Shown here piece by piece: positions 27,301-34,331 of a DNA stretch of 45,421 nucleotides. Both the position numbers and the translations under genes were made by a program. The DNA is from an uncultured Lachnospira sp. (lineage in GTDB: Bacteria > Bacillota > Clostridia > Lachnospirales > Lachnospiraceae): NCBI GenBank assembly GCA_910589305.1, contig CAJUTV010000018.1:1-45421 (forward strand). The letters run 5' to 3'. The notes beneath the pieces are model-generated. The model searched no databases and was not told the origin of the DNA. It saw only the letters and a list, made by a program, of their open reading frames with translations. The number at the start of each line of letters is the position of its first letter. The stretch's first letter is position 1.

Positions 27301-28624
27301 CTTTTGGAATTATATGGATTTCATTCTCCATGTCCGACATGGGACAATTTATCTCATTCCTATATGATAATGCTTCTAAAGCAGCCCACAGTTCATCTTC
27401 ACTCCACCTCTGAGATAACCCCAATACACGAATTAACATATCCTTCCATTCATCTTGTGGCGCAACACTCTTTGCTTGAATTAAAATTGGTATATGATAT
27501 CCTTGCTTCAATTGTATTTCAACCATATTTGCAATCCCATGTGTTTTCCCAGTTCCTTGCCCTCCAATTACAATCATTTTTTTGAAATTACACCTCTGTT
27601 TCAATCTTTCAAACACCTGAAATATATTGACATTACAAATTTTCTCAATCAGTTTCTTAACATCCCAAAAATGACAATAATTATCCCCATGAGAATTTTT
27701 ATACAACCATTCTTCTATATCCTTCAATTTTGCATAAGTCAAAACACTTTCATTCCACTGCTCCAATTTATATTCATATCGAAAACCATTTTTCATTTTA
27801 TGCAGTTCCGTACACTGAATCTTTACTCTTTTACATAATTCTTCAAGTTCTACTATTTTTTCAATATATAACTTCTTTTCACGCAGCAACTTACATAAAA
27901 CATCAATCTGCGTTATTAACATTTCATAATTTTTTTCTATGCATTCTAACTCTTTCAGCAAATGAAAACACTCTTCTGAACTGCCTAAGAAATTGATTAT
28001 GTCTTTATGAATAGTACCCCGATTATGCAAAACAGGAATATATCGCTGATCTAACCAGCCAGATTTTTGTTTATCAAATGAATATTGCAAAGCATCTTTT
28101 GTAATCTCTTCTTTTTCAAACCAGTATCGTCTAACCCCTTCTGCTTCTGCATATTGAAGCTGGCATTCTAAATCGTGGTCTCCCCAAAAAAACACCTTAA
28201 GTTCTGGATAACTGCTCTTAATGTCTGTGACAATTTTCTTCCATTTAGAATACTCTGTTTCCTGAACAATCTTTCCATCTTTCCCTTTCTTTATATTTGA
28301 TAAATCTCTAGGTACACAGACTATATATTTTTCCAATTGAGGATGAACTTCTATTGCTGTTACAATAGAGTTCTTTATCTGCTTAAATTGAGAAGTAGTA
28401 ATACTATCTGGAAACCACTTAGCTTGCATCCCTATTTCTTTCCCATTTTTAAGCGTAGCATAAGACTCTACTCCACCATCACCGCCAGCCCCATTTACGA
28501 CCACGAAAGATTGTTTAGTATTCTTACATTCTCTATTAATCCACAGCTCAAATAACTGATTACACAACGCTTCAAATGCTCGTGTCGCTGCTTCATTATA
28601 TGTTTGAAAATGCTGCCAATTCAT
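24356..28624 (-). CDS. Mrr-like nuclease-STAND ATPase (Avs-like antiphage protein)
   Basis: 1,422 residues from ATG 28624, eight bases after AAGGAG. Residues 1-165 are a PD-(D/E)XK nuclease of Mrr type: GAGGDGGVES at about 47-56 and QAKW at 67-70. SGWLDQRYIPVLH near 189 is like the linker of Avs proteins; coiled coils follow (about 220-285). The NTPase has a P-loop GGQGTGKTH (354-362), Walker B VVICIDGIDE (442-451) and CFTGRP (478-483). The remaining 900 residues are helical and may sense a ligand. Avs proteins bind phage portal or terminase and degrade DNA. No close family member can be named. Confidence 0.85.
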   Translation of the reverse strand: MNWQHFQTYNEAATRAFEALCNQLFELWINRECKNTKQSFVVVNGAGGDGGVESYATLKNGKEIGMQAKWFPDSITTSQFKQIKNSIVTAIEVHPQLEKYIVCVPRDLSNIKKGKDGKIVQETEYSKWKKIVTDIKSSYPELKVFFWGDHDLECQLQYAEAEGVRRYWFEKEEITKDALQYSFDKQKSGWLDQRYIPVLHNRGTIHKDIINFLGSSEECFHLLKELECIEKNYEMLITQIDVLCKLLREKKLYIEKIVELEELCKRVKIQCTELHKMKNGFRYEYKLEQWNESVLTYAKLKDIEEWLYKNSHGDNYCHFWDVKKLIEKICNVNIFQVFERLKQRCNFKKMIVIGGQGTGKTHGIANMVEIQLKQGYHIPILIQAKSVAPQDEWKDMLIRVLGLSQRWSEDELWAALEALSYRNEINCPMSDMENEIHIIPKVVICIDGIDEIKPYDRWNERINQVNVITSRHQRIRFCFTGRPYAFNREKTVLDKKLKMVVLSDDGDVPVRKIYDDYIKHYKVDDNGAKWLRYAISTPYALKLLCELYEGKDIGQIGKSNVTITNLLREKFDKLNQEFKIQAGFDEDTGDQIVKVVLLNINEIFENQNEATRAQVKAALRKLDVYYYLKEPGLDKILNFLQKHSFLQSYEKSVKSFFEENETIYFLGTQPVYDYLKALRLFERCEYSDDLELDIQVMENTGALQMYAVMIMDNYGKALWGNKSCREYLYEEDLFSVVAFALVNVNEDISVQYVGWLKELMRGNAYALSLIVNKIVFPLARAKKHPLGSALLDQCLNEFDKSAERDIIWSIPSRLKGNDDSIWSRYEDIDYANESNKLEDTDCFDGMPLVWAWGLTSVDNEQRRIVRQEITKWGIARPEEFYKLFEHFADVNDIQARTDIFAIAMAVTHMCRKNHGFLKLISRWVYHNIFLYGKIKGMHNAAIRYYSRAIMECAFSEGIITDIWIGKCRPPYRTTASLLPFSVEATEGTRMAGYKTMDYDVARYVLCDPLDRMFFNNRNYMGEIKKLIKRYERKYHLSDLTNEKWVLGSAFAQLEVAGWSENIFYGKPNGGRAGEQLGLDIAISRQFGSATHGSMSRIMTIAEKYSWCAKMELLGYLADRLPFYEYENCDEYVKDYGQLDDYVNPYQELCQIDVDRVMEETDWVLPEELTPSIRGYDYDKDGIQKWLNESATPDFEKWINIQHGKITLFASHFITNEMQGVTTMMWISSGLISKGSISSFVKNLKERDFAVGLINAANILAYPASECYVSPLEVCWFDWKDEYDSEIEYGNNILYKNVAKCTCDIQGKGETEYEIPSKKVRKLMGIVNGDGYHYYNNDGIEVASYREAGERYDDSQHMLLVNKEIFISKTTELGLQPVWIIRVLKEISNKARERFGCFMDKDETYLIWRNSKYWQIRKIEWED

Positions 28625-28769
28625 CCCCTTCACTCCTTATAAAAAGTTACTGCACACAATAAGTTCTATCAAATTATATATTCCGTAATTAACCATAAAA
28701 TGGTATATGTAACGAACACACTTTTACTACACAAGTCTAATAAAAAATAAATTAATACCTTATCATTTA

Positions 28770-29234
28770 TTATATTTTCTTAATACATTCTATCAGTGAT
28801 ACATATTCATATACCCGATACCGCTGCTTATTATCTACCCTTTTCACAATCTTCAGTTTGATTAATATATCCACCATTTTAGTCGCAGTACTATGTGTAA
28901 TATCACAGTGATTCATTACATCTTCTATCCGGAAAAACGGCATCTGCTGCATGAACCCTAATTCCATTATCATTTTGTTTCTCATATTTGGAGAGATATT
29001 TTTAACCCTGTTTACTGCATTTATACTTGTTTCCATATGCTTATGTTGCTCCTGAACAAATCTACATACTGCTTCCAACGCCTTATCCATTATGTTTAAA
29101 TAAAAAGTTAGCCACGGATTTATATTGCACGACCATCTTACCTCTGCCATACGATCCTCACACTCATTTATGTTATTTTGGATTAGCTTTGCAAACGGAA
29201 GTGAAACTTCTGGTAATACTTTTAGCTTTTGCAT
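28770..29234 (-). CDS. Fic-like protein, C-terminal part with winged helix
   Basis: 154 residues. It resembles the part of Fic proteins behind the FIC motif: SLPFAKLIQNNINECEDRM, VRWSCNINPWLTFYLNIMDK, and a C-terminal winged helix (RIEDVMNHCDITHSTATKMV). Its start lies inside the last 13 bases of the upstream frame and lacks a good ribosome site, so it is either coupled or the product of a frameshift in one gene of about 365 residues. The stop lies 145 bases before the ATPase gene. It could regulate the cassette. Confidence 0.6.
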   Translation of the reverse strand: MQKLKVLPEVSLPFAKLIQNNINECEDRMAEVRWSCNINPWLTFYLNIMDKALEAVCRFVQEQHKHMETSINAVNRVKNISPNMRNKMIMELGFMQQMPFFRIEDVMNHCDITHSTATKMVDILIKLKIVKRVDNKQRYRVYEYVSLIECIKKI

Positions 29235-29863
29235 ATATCTTTCGAATAAACAATATTATTTTGTTCATATGGAGCTAATGTCAATAACTGATACAAAAGC
29301 AATCCACTAAATAAAATCGGATTCAACACATCATTGTGCTTTTTATAATAATTTGCATACTTTGATGTCACATCAAGCAAATCATCTATGCTTTCTCCAA
29401 TTCTTTCAGGTGAAACCGGATTAAATTCTTCCCTTAATGCAGAAATGACATTTCTTAAAATAATGAATTTTTTTCTATGTCGAGACCTCAACACATTTAT
29501 GTCTGAATATAATGTTATTTGGTCTTTTAAGGATTGTATCATTAATTCATCTCCATGAATTTGGCTAAAAAATTTCAAAATATCTAATGCCTGCTTCCCA
29601 TCTGGCTGACAGTACATAAAATTAATTCTGTCAATCAGACCGTTAATATTTTCTATTTCTTCACAATTTAGTAAAGCGACCATGCCCTCTATATGACCTA
29701 TTTTCCGATAAATCTGCAATAATAGTGCATTATATTCAGATCGAATCTGGATTCTATCAAACCACCTATCAATCCTTATAGGAACAAAGCATTTACAATA
29801 CATTTTTTCTATAATATCTATTACTTCAATTTTGTAGTAACCCACCTGAAATTCGTTTGTCAT
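29222..29863 (-). CDS. Fic-like protein, N-terminal part with degenerate FIC motif
   Basis: 213 residues. The helical region (YNALLLQIYRKIGHIEGM) and LNPILFSGLLLYQLLTLAPY place it in the Fic fold. Where Fic AMPylases have HPFxxGNGR the sequence reads APYEQNNIVYSK: the catalytic His and the G-N-G-R residues are absent. The frame ends 8 codons later, while the adjacent frame continues as the usual Fic C-terminus. GGTGGTACAAA precedes the ATG. First gene of the cassette. If functional, it would be a binding or regulatory pseudo-enzyme. Confidence 0.55.
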   Translation of the reverse strand: MTNEFQVGYYKIEVIDIIEKMYCKCFVPIRIDRWFDRIQIRSEYNALLLQIYRKIGHIEGMVALLNCEEIENINGLIDRINFMYCQPDGKQALDILKFFSQIHGDELMIQSLKDQITLYSDINVLRSRHRKKFIILRNVISALREEFNPVSPERIGESIDDLLDVTSKYANYYKKHNDVLNPILFSGLLLYQLLTLAPYEQNNIVYSKDICKS

Positions 29864-29985
29864 TTTGTACCACCAAATTTATCTTGATAAATATTTATTC
29901 TTTTTAATATTAAAATATTTTTACCCATTTTAATGATAAAATTTATATCTATTTTATCATTATATCATTTAGTTGACAAGTACCA

Positions 29986-30616
29986 TATTGTCTCCAATTC
30001 TCAACCCTGTCTGCAAAATAAAAGAATATTGATTGTAGTAGCTGCTTTCCTTTGCGACCTTTAAAAAGGCTTTATGCTCATCAACAGATAAAACCTTTTT
30101 TTCTTTTGGCTTCTTTCCAGATGTACATTTTACACTTTTCGTAACAGGATTTTTGGAAATCAATCCATTTTCTTCTGCGTCCGCAAACAAGCTATACAAA
30201 ATCGTTCTAACTTTTTTAATTGTATTATTACTATAAGTATCAGCCATTTTATTTAATATATTTTGACAATGCAATGGCTTTATATCTGCAATAACCATAT
30301 TTCCTATTTGTTCTTCTATATTGATTTTATACCTATTTTCATATAATGCTTTTGTACTCTCCCGAACATTATTTCTTTTAATTTCATTTATCCAATAATC
30401 AAACCATGCGTTCACAGTCATATTACTGGCTGCATAGATTCCTCTATGTTTATTTTGAAACTGTGCATTTGCAAGCCAATTTCTACATTCCTGCAATTTT
30501 TTAAAATACTGCTGCCTGCGTTTTCCCAGCCTATCCGTAAATCTTGCTGTATATAATCCATCTTTACGTTGACTTATACCAACGCCTAACTCCTTTCCCT
30601 TTAAATCTTTACCCAT
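29986..30616 (-). pseudogene. int: Phage integrase, N-terminal half (interrupted gene)
   Basis: The first about 210 codons of a Tn916-type tyrosine recombinase: an arm-binding domain (RKDGLYTARFTDRLGKRRQQ), core-binding SAM-like domain (TVNAWFDYWINEIKRNNVRE) and ..FILQTGLRIG, where the catalytic Arg lies. It then runs into foreign sequence (DNMVLVN, stop at 29969). The C-terminal half is at 23618-24135. The first 75 codons are duplicated at 40191-40406. Confidence 0.88.
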
Positions 30617-30714
30617 TTATAAAGTCTCCTTTCTTTTTGTGAAGAAAAGAGCCTTGATACAGTACTTATATATTACCATATAAAGGCTCATAATTACATA
30701 TCATAATTCTATTG
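30391..30714. repeat. 324-bp repeat, copy 1 (int 5' end and xis-int gap)
   Basis: Matches 40192-40504 region base for base except for about three differences. It covers the first 75 codons of int, the xis-int gap and the last codons of xis. The gap holds an inverted repeat GAGCCTT/AAGGCTC (30649-30689) followed on the minus strand by TTTTC, possibly an attenuator between xis and int. Confidence 0.9.
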
Positions 30715-30904
30715 CAGTCGCAAGATACTTTTCAAATTCCTTGCGTTTAATTAGTTTCTTTCTTCCGATGTAAAGCACAAAGGGACAATTAGGCTTCTTT
30801 AAAATCTCATTTAACTTGCATATCCCAATATTGCTATATTCTGCTGCCTCTTCAACAGTTAAATTTAACTTATCTTTTATTTCAACTTTGAGTTTTTCTT
30901 TCAT
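30701..30904 (-). CDS. xis: Excisionase (Tn916 Xis-like)
   Basis: 67 residues, MKEKLKVEIKDKLNLTVEEA, then EYSNIGICKLNEILKKPNCP and IGRKKLIKRKEFEKYL, a winged-helix excisionase that bends DNA at the att ends. ATG 30904 is preferred to an upstream in-frame start because of AGGAAGGG before it and family length. It precedes int, the normal pair; with int broken it would have no partner. Confidence 0.85.
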   Translation of the reverse strand: MKEKLKVEIKDKLNLTVEEAAEYSNIGICKLNEILKKPNCPFVLYIGRKKLIKRKEFEKYLATAIEL

Positions 30905-30936
30905 GTTTATACAATTTCCCTTCCTAAACTTAATAT

Positions 30937-31155
30937 TTATTGCATATTTTGATACATTCTTTGTATTTTTGCTACCTCTTTGCATTTTTCTGTATACAAA
31001 AAATCCATTTCTTCAATCTGTTTTGGACTTAATCCTGTTTTTTCATAATTCATCAATTTGTACAATGCACCATATACTTTAGGAGGAAGTGTCTCCAATT
31101 TCACACCTTTTATGCCCCAGCTTCCATCAGGCTGATTCCATGTCATTCTATTCAT
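30937..31155 (-). CDS. Small early phage protein
   Basis: 72 residues, MNRMTWNQPDGSWGIKGVKL then PPKVYGALYKLMNYEKTGLS. Proteins with this start are common in the early region of Lachnospiraceae prophages, usually of unknown role. It lies directly upstream of xis in the same direction. Confidence 0.7.
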   Translation of the reverse strand: MNRMTWNQPDGSWGIKGVKLETLPPKVYGALYKLMNYEKTGLSPKQIEEMDFLYTEKCKEVAKIQRMYQNMQ

Positions 31156-31252
31156 TAATTTACTCCATATTTGTCTACATTTTATTTACTTTTAATTGCT
31201 ATTATCTTTTATTTTTATAAGTGGTAAGATTCAAGTAATGGTTATTTCACTC

Positions 31253-31798
31253 TTAATGTTTATAATCTTCTTTTGGAAATACCTCTTCAATATCCACAAA
31301 TCCATCAAGTAAATCCATCAAATCAATACATATAGCATGTGATTGCATGGTTGCATGAAAATGGCGACAATCTTCAAATATGCCATCTCAAAAAATTTCT
31401 ATCAACTTGTCCATAAATTCTTTAACCCAAAGATAATCAACCCAAACGACAAATTGACATTCATTTATCCAGCCAAATTCAGATACATAAGGAAAACCAC
31501 AATTAGCCCCCTCCATAATCAATTTGTAAAGTTCAAGTTCACAATTCTTCTCTGCCATTCTTTTAACTCCCTTCTCTTCATTTTCATTTAAAATAAGTTT
31601 ATTAATCCTCTGCCTTTCCCTTGCCTCCCGACATTCATTGACCGTTCCGATTGCTCGGTACTGCTGGATTTCCTCAAGAGCATTAACAGCTATATCTATT
31701 GCAGGTTTTAATTTTCTCCAAGCCACATCATCACATTTTGTTGTTCCAATACTTGTATGTCTATCTGTCAATACTTCAATTGCTTCACTCTCTGTCAC
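31253..31798 (-). pseudogene. Two early phage genes fused in frame, second with a stop codon
   Basis: Residues 1-65 (MTESEAIEVLTDRH.., NALEEIQQYRAIGTVNECRE) resemble one common early protein; MAEKNCELELYKLIMEGANC from ATG 31558, with GAAGGGAG before it, resembles a separate one. A TGA at 31388-31390 interrupts the second, after which the frame continues DGIFEDC.. FVDIEEVFPKEDYKH to TAA 31253. The first part probably lost its end by deletion and the second is truncated by the stop. Confidence 0.6.
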
Positions 31799-31838
31799 TC
31801 CAAAACCTCCAATTTTTCTAATTACTTTCTTTTGTTAC

Positions 31839-32711
31839 TCAATTACTTAATAATTGACTTTCTAATAAATTAAAATCATAAGCACGTTGTTCAAAATTAC
31901 TAAAATTATTCTTTTTACTTTTTTGCACATTTTGATTAACCTTATAATTTCCCTCAAAAACTTTAGGGAAGTTGTTTGGTAAAACAAACCAGTTAAATGT
32001 TATTACCCAGCCTTTATTATTTTTTCCCTGCAAAAAATCACTTGCTGCTACCCTATCCATTGCAGTAAGAACATTTGATATACCATATTCCCTAATCCTC
32101 GCCATTAATGATTTATACCGCTTGGAATTACTGCCTAGTCTTGATATAGGCGTTATACCACAGCCTTGTAGCTCGTTCCATTTTTCAATGACACGTTGGA
32201 CATCAGTCTGACAAATAGTTTCGTTAGAAACTATTACAGTTATATTTTCTTTTTCTTCTTTTCTTTCTTCTATTGTTGGGAACTGTTCGGGATTTGCTTG
32301 GTATCTTCTTGGGAACTATTCGGGATTTGTTCAGTATTTACTTGAGATTTGCTCGGTATCTTCTTGGGATTTGTTTGGTACTTTATTGGTAAGTTTTTCG
32401 GTATTATTTTGATATGTATTGTAATTATTTATTGTAAATACAGTAAACTTACCATATGATTTGCTTGTGATTTCATTGGTAAATTTTAAATGCTTTAATG
32501 CTGTTCTTACTTCATCTACCGTTAAATTTGTTCCCTCTGATAATTTTGCTACAGAAGAAACAAAAGACCCTCGTGGAACACTTATTCCTTTAAAATTACC
32601 ATCTTTCCACTTTGCTTTTAGTATCATATAAAAAAATAACCTACTTGTCTTTATATCAGACCACCATTCCCAATCTAATATATTTCTGTCAATTTTTACA
32701 TAACTATTCAT
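31839..32711 (-). pseudogene. Phage replication initiator, interrupted by two stop codons
   Basis: ATG 32711 (GAGGGATGA upstream) starts a winged-helix N-terminal domain: YVKIDRNILDWEWWSDIKTS, then VPRGSFVSSVAKLSE. TGA at 32331-32333 and TAG at 32316-32318 stop it, but the same frame continues to TAA 31839 with the C-terminal DnaD-like part: QTDVQRVIEKWNELQGCGI and WVITFNWFVLPNNFPKVFEG. The stops fall in a tandemly repeated linker (SQEDTEQI / QFPRRYQANPEQFP) whose two copies are in different frames, so slippage is a likely cause. Confidence 0.75.
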
Positions 32712-32782
32712 ACATTCATCCCTCACATTTCTTAATTTATTCTTGCTACACTTTAAAAAAAATAAATTTTCTGTTATTATTC

Positions 32783-33046
32783 TTATTTTCTTGATTCAAA
32801 ACAAGAACATGTATCATCTGGTATTGGCTCTTTCTTCCCTTTTCGCTGCCTTATTGGCACTCCACAAGTGCAATGTCTTGTATACAATTTAAAATAAATA
32901 CCTGTAGCAGTCCTGCCATAATGTTGTATATAATATTTGCATTTTTCGCACTTTTTTGGTTTTGGTATATCTTCATTTACTTACTTCAACAATTCCTTGA
33001 GTTCTTTATTTTCAAGTTCTAATTCTACAATTTGCTCTGATAACAT
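32783..33046 (-). pseudogene. Cysteine-rich zinc-ribbon early protein with in-frame stop
   Basis: From ATG 33046 (GAAGGA before it) the frame reads a short coiled coil (EQIVELELENKELKELLK), meets TAA at 32981-32983, then continues in the same frame as NEDIPKPKKCEKCKYYIQHY, HCTCG and CSCFESRK. Five to six cysteines suggest a zinc site. Homologous phage proteins join both parts. It is the first gene behind the promoter at 33129-33157. Confidence 0.6.
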
Positions 33047-33105
33047 TGGTTTTTCCTTCTTTTTTATGATAAAATAAAGTATTACTGCACTTATTTTAAA
33101 TTTAC

Positions 33106-33123
33106 CACGCCATTTTGTCCGTG
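33106..33123. promoter_or_regulatory. Operator 1, CACGCCATTTTGTCCGTG
   Basis: CACG-N10-CGTG inverted repeat, identical to operator 2 and exactly 30 bp (three helical turns) away. The site lies upstream of the divergent XRE gene at 33177, the likely binder. Confidence 0.75.
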
Positions 33124-33128
33124 TTTTT

Positions 33129-33157
33129 ATCCTATCACGCCATTTTGTCCGTGTCAA
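33129..33157 (-). promoter_or_regulatory. Early promoter, minus strand
   Basis: TTGACA (33152-33157), 17-base spacer, TAGGAT (33129-33134). The spacer contains the operator at 33136-33153, so repressor binding would block RNA polymerase. It would transcribe the zinc-ribbon and replication genes. Confidence 0.75.
33136..33153. promoter_or_regulatory. Operator 2, CACGCCATTTTGTCCGTG
   Basis: Second identical CACG-N10-CGTG site, inside the spacer and overlapping the -35 box of the minus-strand early promoter. Confidence 0.75.
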
Positions 33158-33176
33158 CACTTTTTTAGGAGGTCTT

Positions 33177-33413
33177 ATGAAATTTATTGAAAAACTACGC
33201 GAAGTGCGAAAAGCTAACCATTTAACTCAAAAAAATATAGCAACTCAATTAGGAATTTCTGAACGAGCTTACCAACATTATGAAGCAGGCACAAGAGAAC
33301 CAAATATTGAAACACTTTTACAATTATCTATTATTTTAAATATCTCTCTTGATGAATTACTTTGTCGGCATGATTACAGTAAATCTCGCGAAGCTTCCGT
33401 TGATGAACATTGA
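33177..33413 (+). CDS. XRE-family repressor
   Basis: 78 residues, an entire helix-turn-helix protein (REVRKANHLTQKNIATQLGI, ERAYQHYEAGTREPNIETLL). AGGAGGTCTT precedes ATG 33177. It is divergent from the early promoter and next to two identical operators, so it probably represses both directions. Its last 83 bases overlap a convergent XRE gene. Confidence 0.88.
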   Translation: MKFIEKLREVRKANHLTQKNIATQLGISERAYQHYEAGTREPNIETLLQLSIILNISLDELLCRHDYSKSREASVDEH

Positions 33414-33567
33414 ATAAATCTTCCAATTTATCCCATATAATAAAATCTCCTATTCTTTGCCCTGCTTCAATACGTTGATAATATCTTTCACTTATCCCCA
33501 AATACTCTGCTACTTGCTTCTGTGTTATGCCTGCCCTCTGGCGGGCTTCTTTTAAATTCTTTCGCAT
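33331..33567 (-). CDS. XRE-family regulator, convergent overlap
   Basis: 78 residues with a clear helix-turn-helix (ARQRAGITQKQVAEYLGISE, YYQRIEAGQRIGDFIIWDKL). It is transcribed toward the previous gene, and their 3' ends overlap by 83 bp in antisense. AAGGGAG lies upstream of the ATG. Both proteins look intact, so the overlap is probably tolerated or used for mutual antisense control. Confidence 0.8.
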   Translation of the reverse strand: MRKNLKEARQRAGITQKQVAEYLGISERYYQRIEAGQRIGDFIIWDKLEDLFNVHQRKLREIYCNHADKVIHQERYLK

Positions 33568-33668
33568 ATTACTTCTCCCTTACCTATTTTCATATGCAAT
33601 ATATTTCATTTTTTTACGCTATTTTTCTACTTCTTGTCGGTTACTCCCTTAAATTCTTTTCTTGTTGC

Positions 33669-33854
33669 TTACTTTGTTGTTTGTTCTCTATCTTTTATAA
33701 TTTTTTCTTTTTTCTCATCTTTCTGTTTTTTATACTTCCAAAGAATTTTTAAAATAAGTGCATTTTTAGAAAATCCTTGTTTTTTGGCTTCTAAAGTTAA
33801 TCATGTATTTAATTCATATGGAATCCTTAATCCAGTTCTTGCTCTTTGTTCCAA
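33669..33854 (-). pseudogene. Arc-like ribbon-helix-helix gene with in-frame TGA
   Basis: From TTG 33854 (AGGTG upstream) the frame reads EQRARTGLRIPYELNT, then TGA at 33801-33803 where such proteins have Trp, then LTLEAKKQGFSKNALILKIL and a Lys-rich tail to TAA 33669. A TGG-to-TGA change is the simplest reading. The product would be only 17 residues. Confidence 0.6.
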
Positions 33855-33970
33855 ATTTTCACCTGCTTTCTGGTGGTTATCCACCTATTGGCATTTATTA
33901 TAAATAGTTACCTATATGTTGGCAATATGTTGGCAATAACTTTTCAAAAAATATTCTTTGTGTTATTGTG

Positions 33971-33985
33971 TTGTCATATTGACAA
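33971..33985. promoter_or_regulatory. Palindrome TTGTCATATTGACAA before RHH gene
   Basis: Perfect inverted repeat of six bases with a 3-base centre, ending just before the ribosome site AGGAGG of the next gene. Upstream is a repeated TGTTGGCAATA (33917 and 33928). Fits autoregulation by a ribbon-helix-helix protein; inferred. Confidence 0.5.
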
Positions 33986-34000
33986 TAGGAGGTTATTAAA

Positions 34001-34207
34001 ATGCCTAATGCACCACATAAGAATCCTCAATACGGTCTACGTATCCCAACAGCAACTATGGACAAACTAAAATACATTGCAGAATATAATGGTCGCTCTG
34101 CTAATAAAGAAATTGAACAATTAATTTTGAAACACATCGAAATTTGGGAAAAGACACATGGTCCTATTCTTTTTGATGATGGGTTCGTTCCTCGTTCAAG
34201 AGCATAA
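34001..34207 (+). CDS. Arc-like ribbon-helix-helix regulator
   Basis: 68 residues. GLRIPTATMDKLKYIAEYNG followed by RSANKEIEQLILKHIEIWEK is a ribbon-helix-helix DNA-binding domain of Arc type. AGGAGG lies 10 bases before ATG 34001. Its 3' end overlaps a minus-strand gene of the same fold by 44 bp. Confidence 0.85.
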   Translation: MPNAPHKNPQYGLRIPTATMDKLKYIAEYNGRSANKEIEQLILKHIEIWEKTHGPILFDDGFVPRSRA

Positions 34208-34310
34208 GAATATAAGCATTAAAACTTATGCCTTTATTATTCGCCTCCTGTTGCAACCATTCAATTAGTTCTACAGGTAGGCGAATTGTTATTTGTTCTC
34301 TATCTTTCAC
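34164..34310 (-). CDS. Small ribbon-helix-helix protein
   Basis: 48 residues from GTG 34310 with AAAGGAG five bases upstream: KDREQITIRLPVELIEWLQQ, then NKGISFNAYILMLL. Arc/MetJ-like. It follows the 55-residue gene and is convergent with the gene at 34001, sharing 44 bp. Confidence 0.75.
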   Translation of the reverse strand: MKDREQITIRLPVELIEWLQQEANNKGISFNAYILMLLNEERTHHQKE

Positions 34311-34331
34311 AATTTCTCCTTTCCATTTTTT

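Larger units (their letters stand above)
24124..29992. mobile_element. 5.9-kb insert carrying a putative defence cassette, splitting int
   Basis: The integrase reads ..QTGLRIG up to about 29992 and resumes with ELTALQW at about 24123. The material between holds three minus-strand genes (Fic-like in two frames, nuclease-STAND ATPase) and a terminator, and no transposase. Near its ends lie imperfect inverted repeats: TTGTCAAGTTAAAT at 24130 and ATTTAGTTGACAA at 29967. The exact ends, a target duplication and the mechanism cannot be fixed from this sequence alone. Confidence 0.75.

Noticed and set aside
31388..33803. Stop-codon reassignment to explain the in-frame stops
   Set aside because: TGA, TAG and TAA all occur as interruptions, and the same codons properly end intact neighbouring genes, so decay is the simpler reading.
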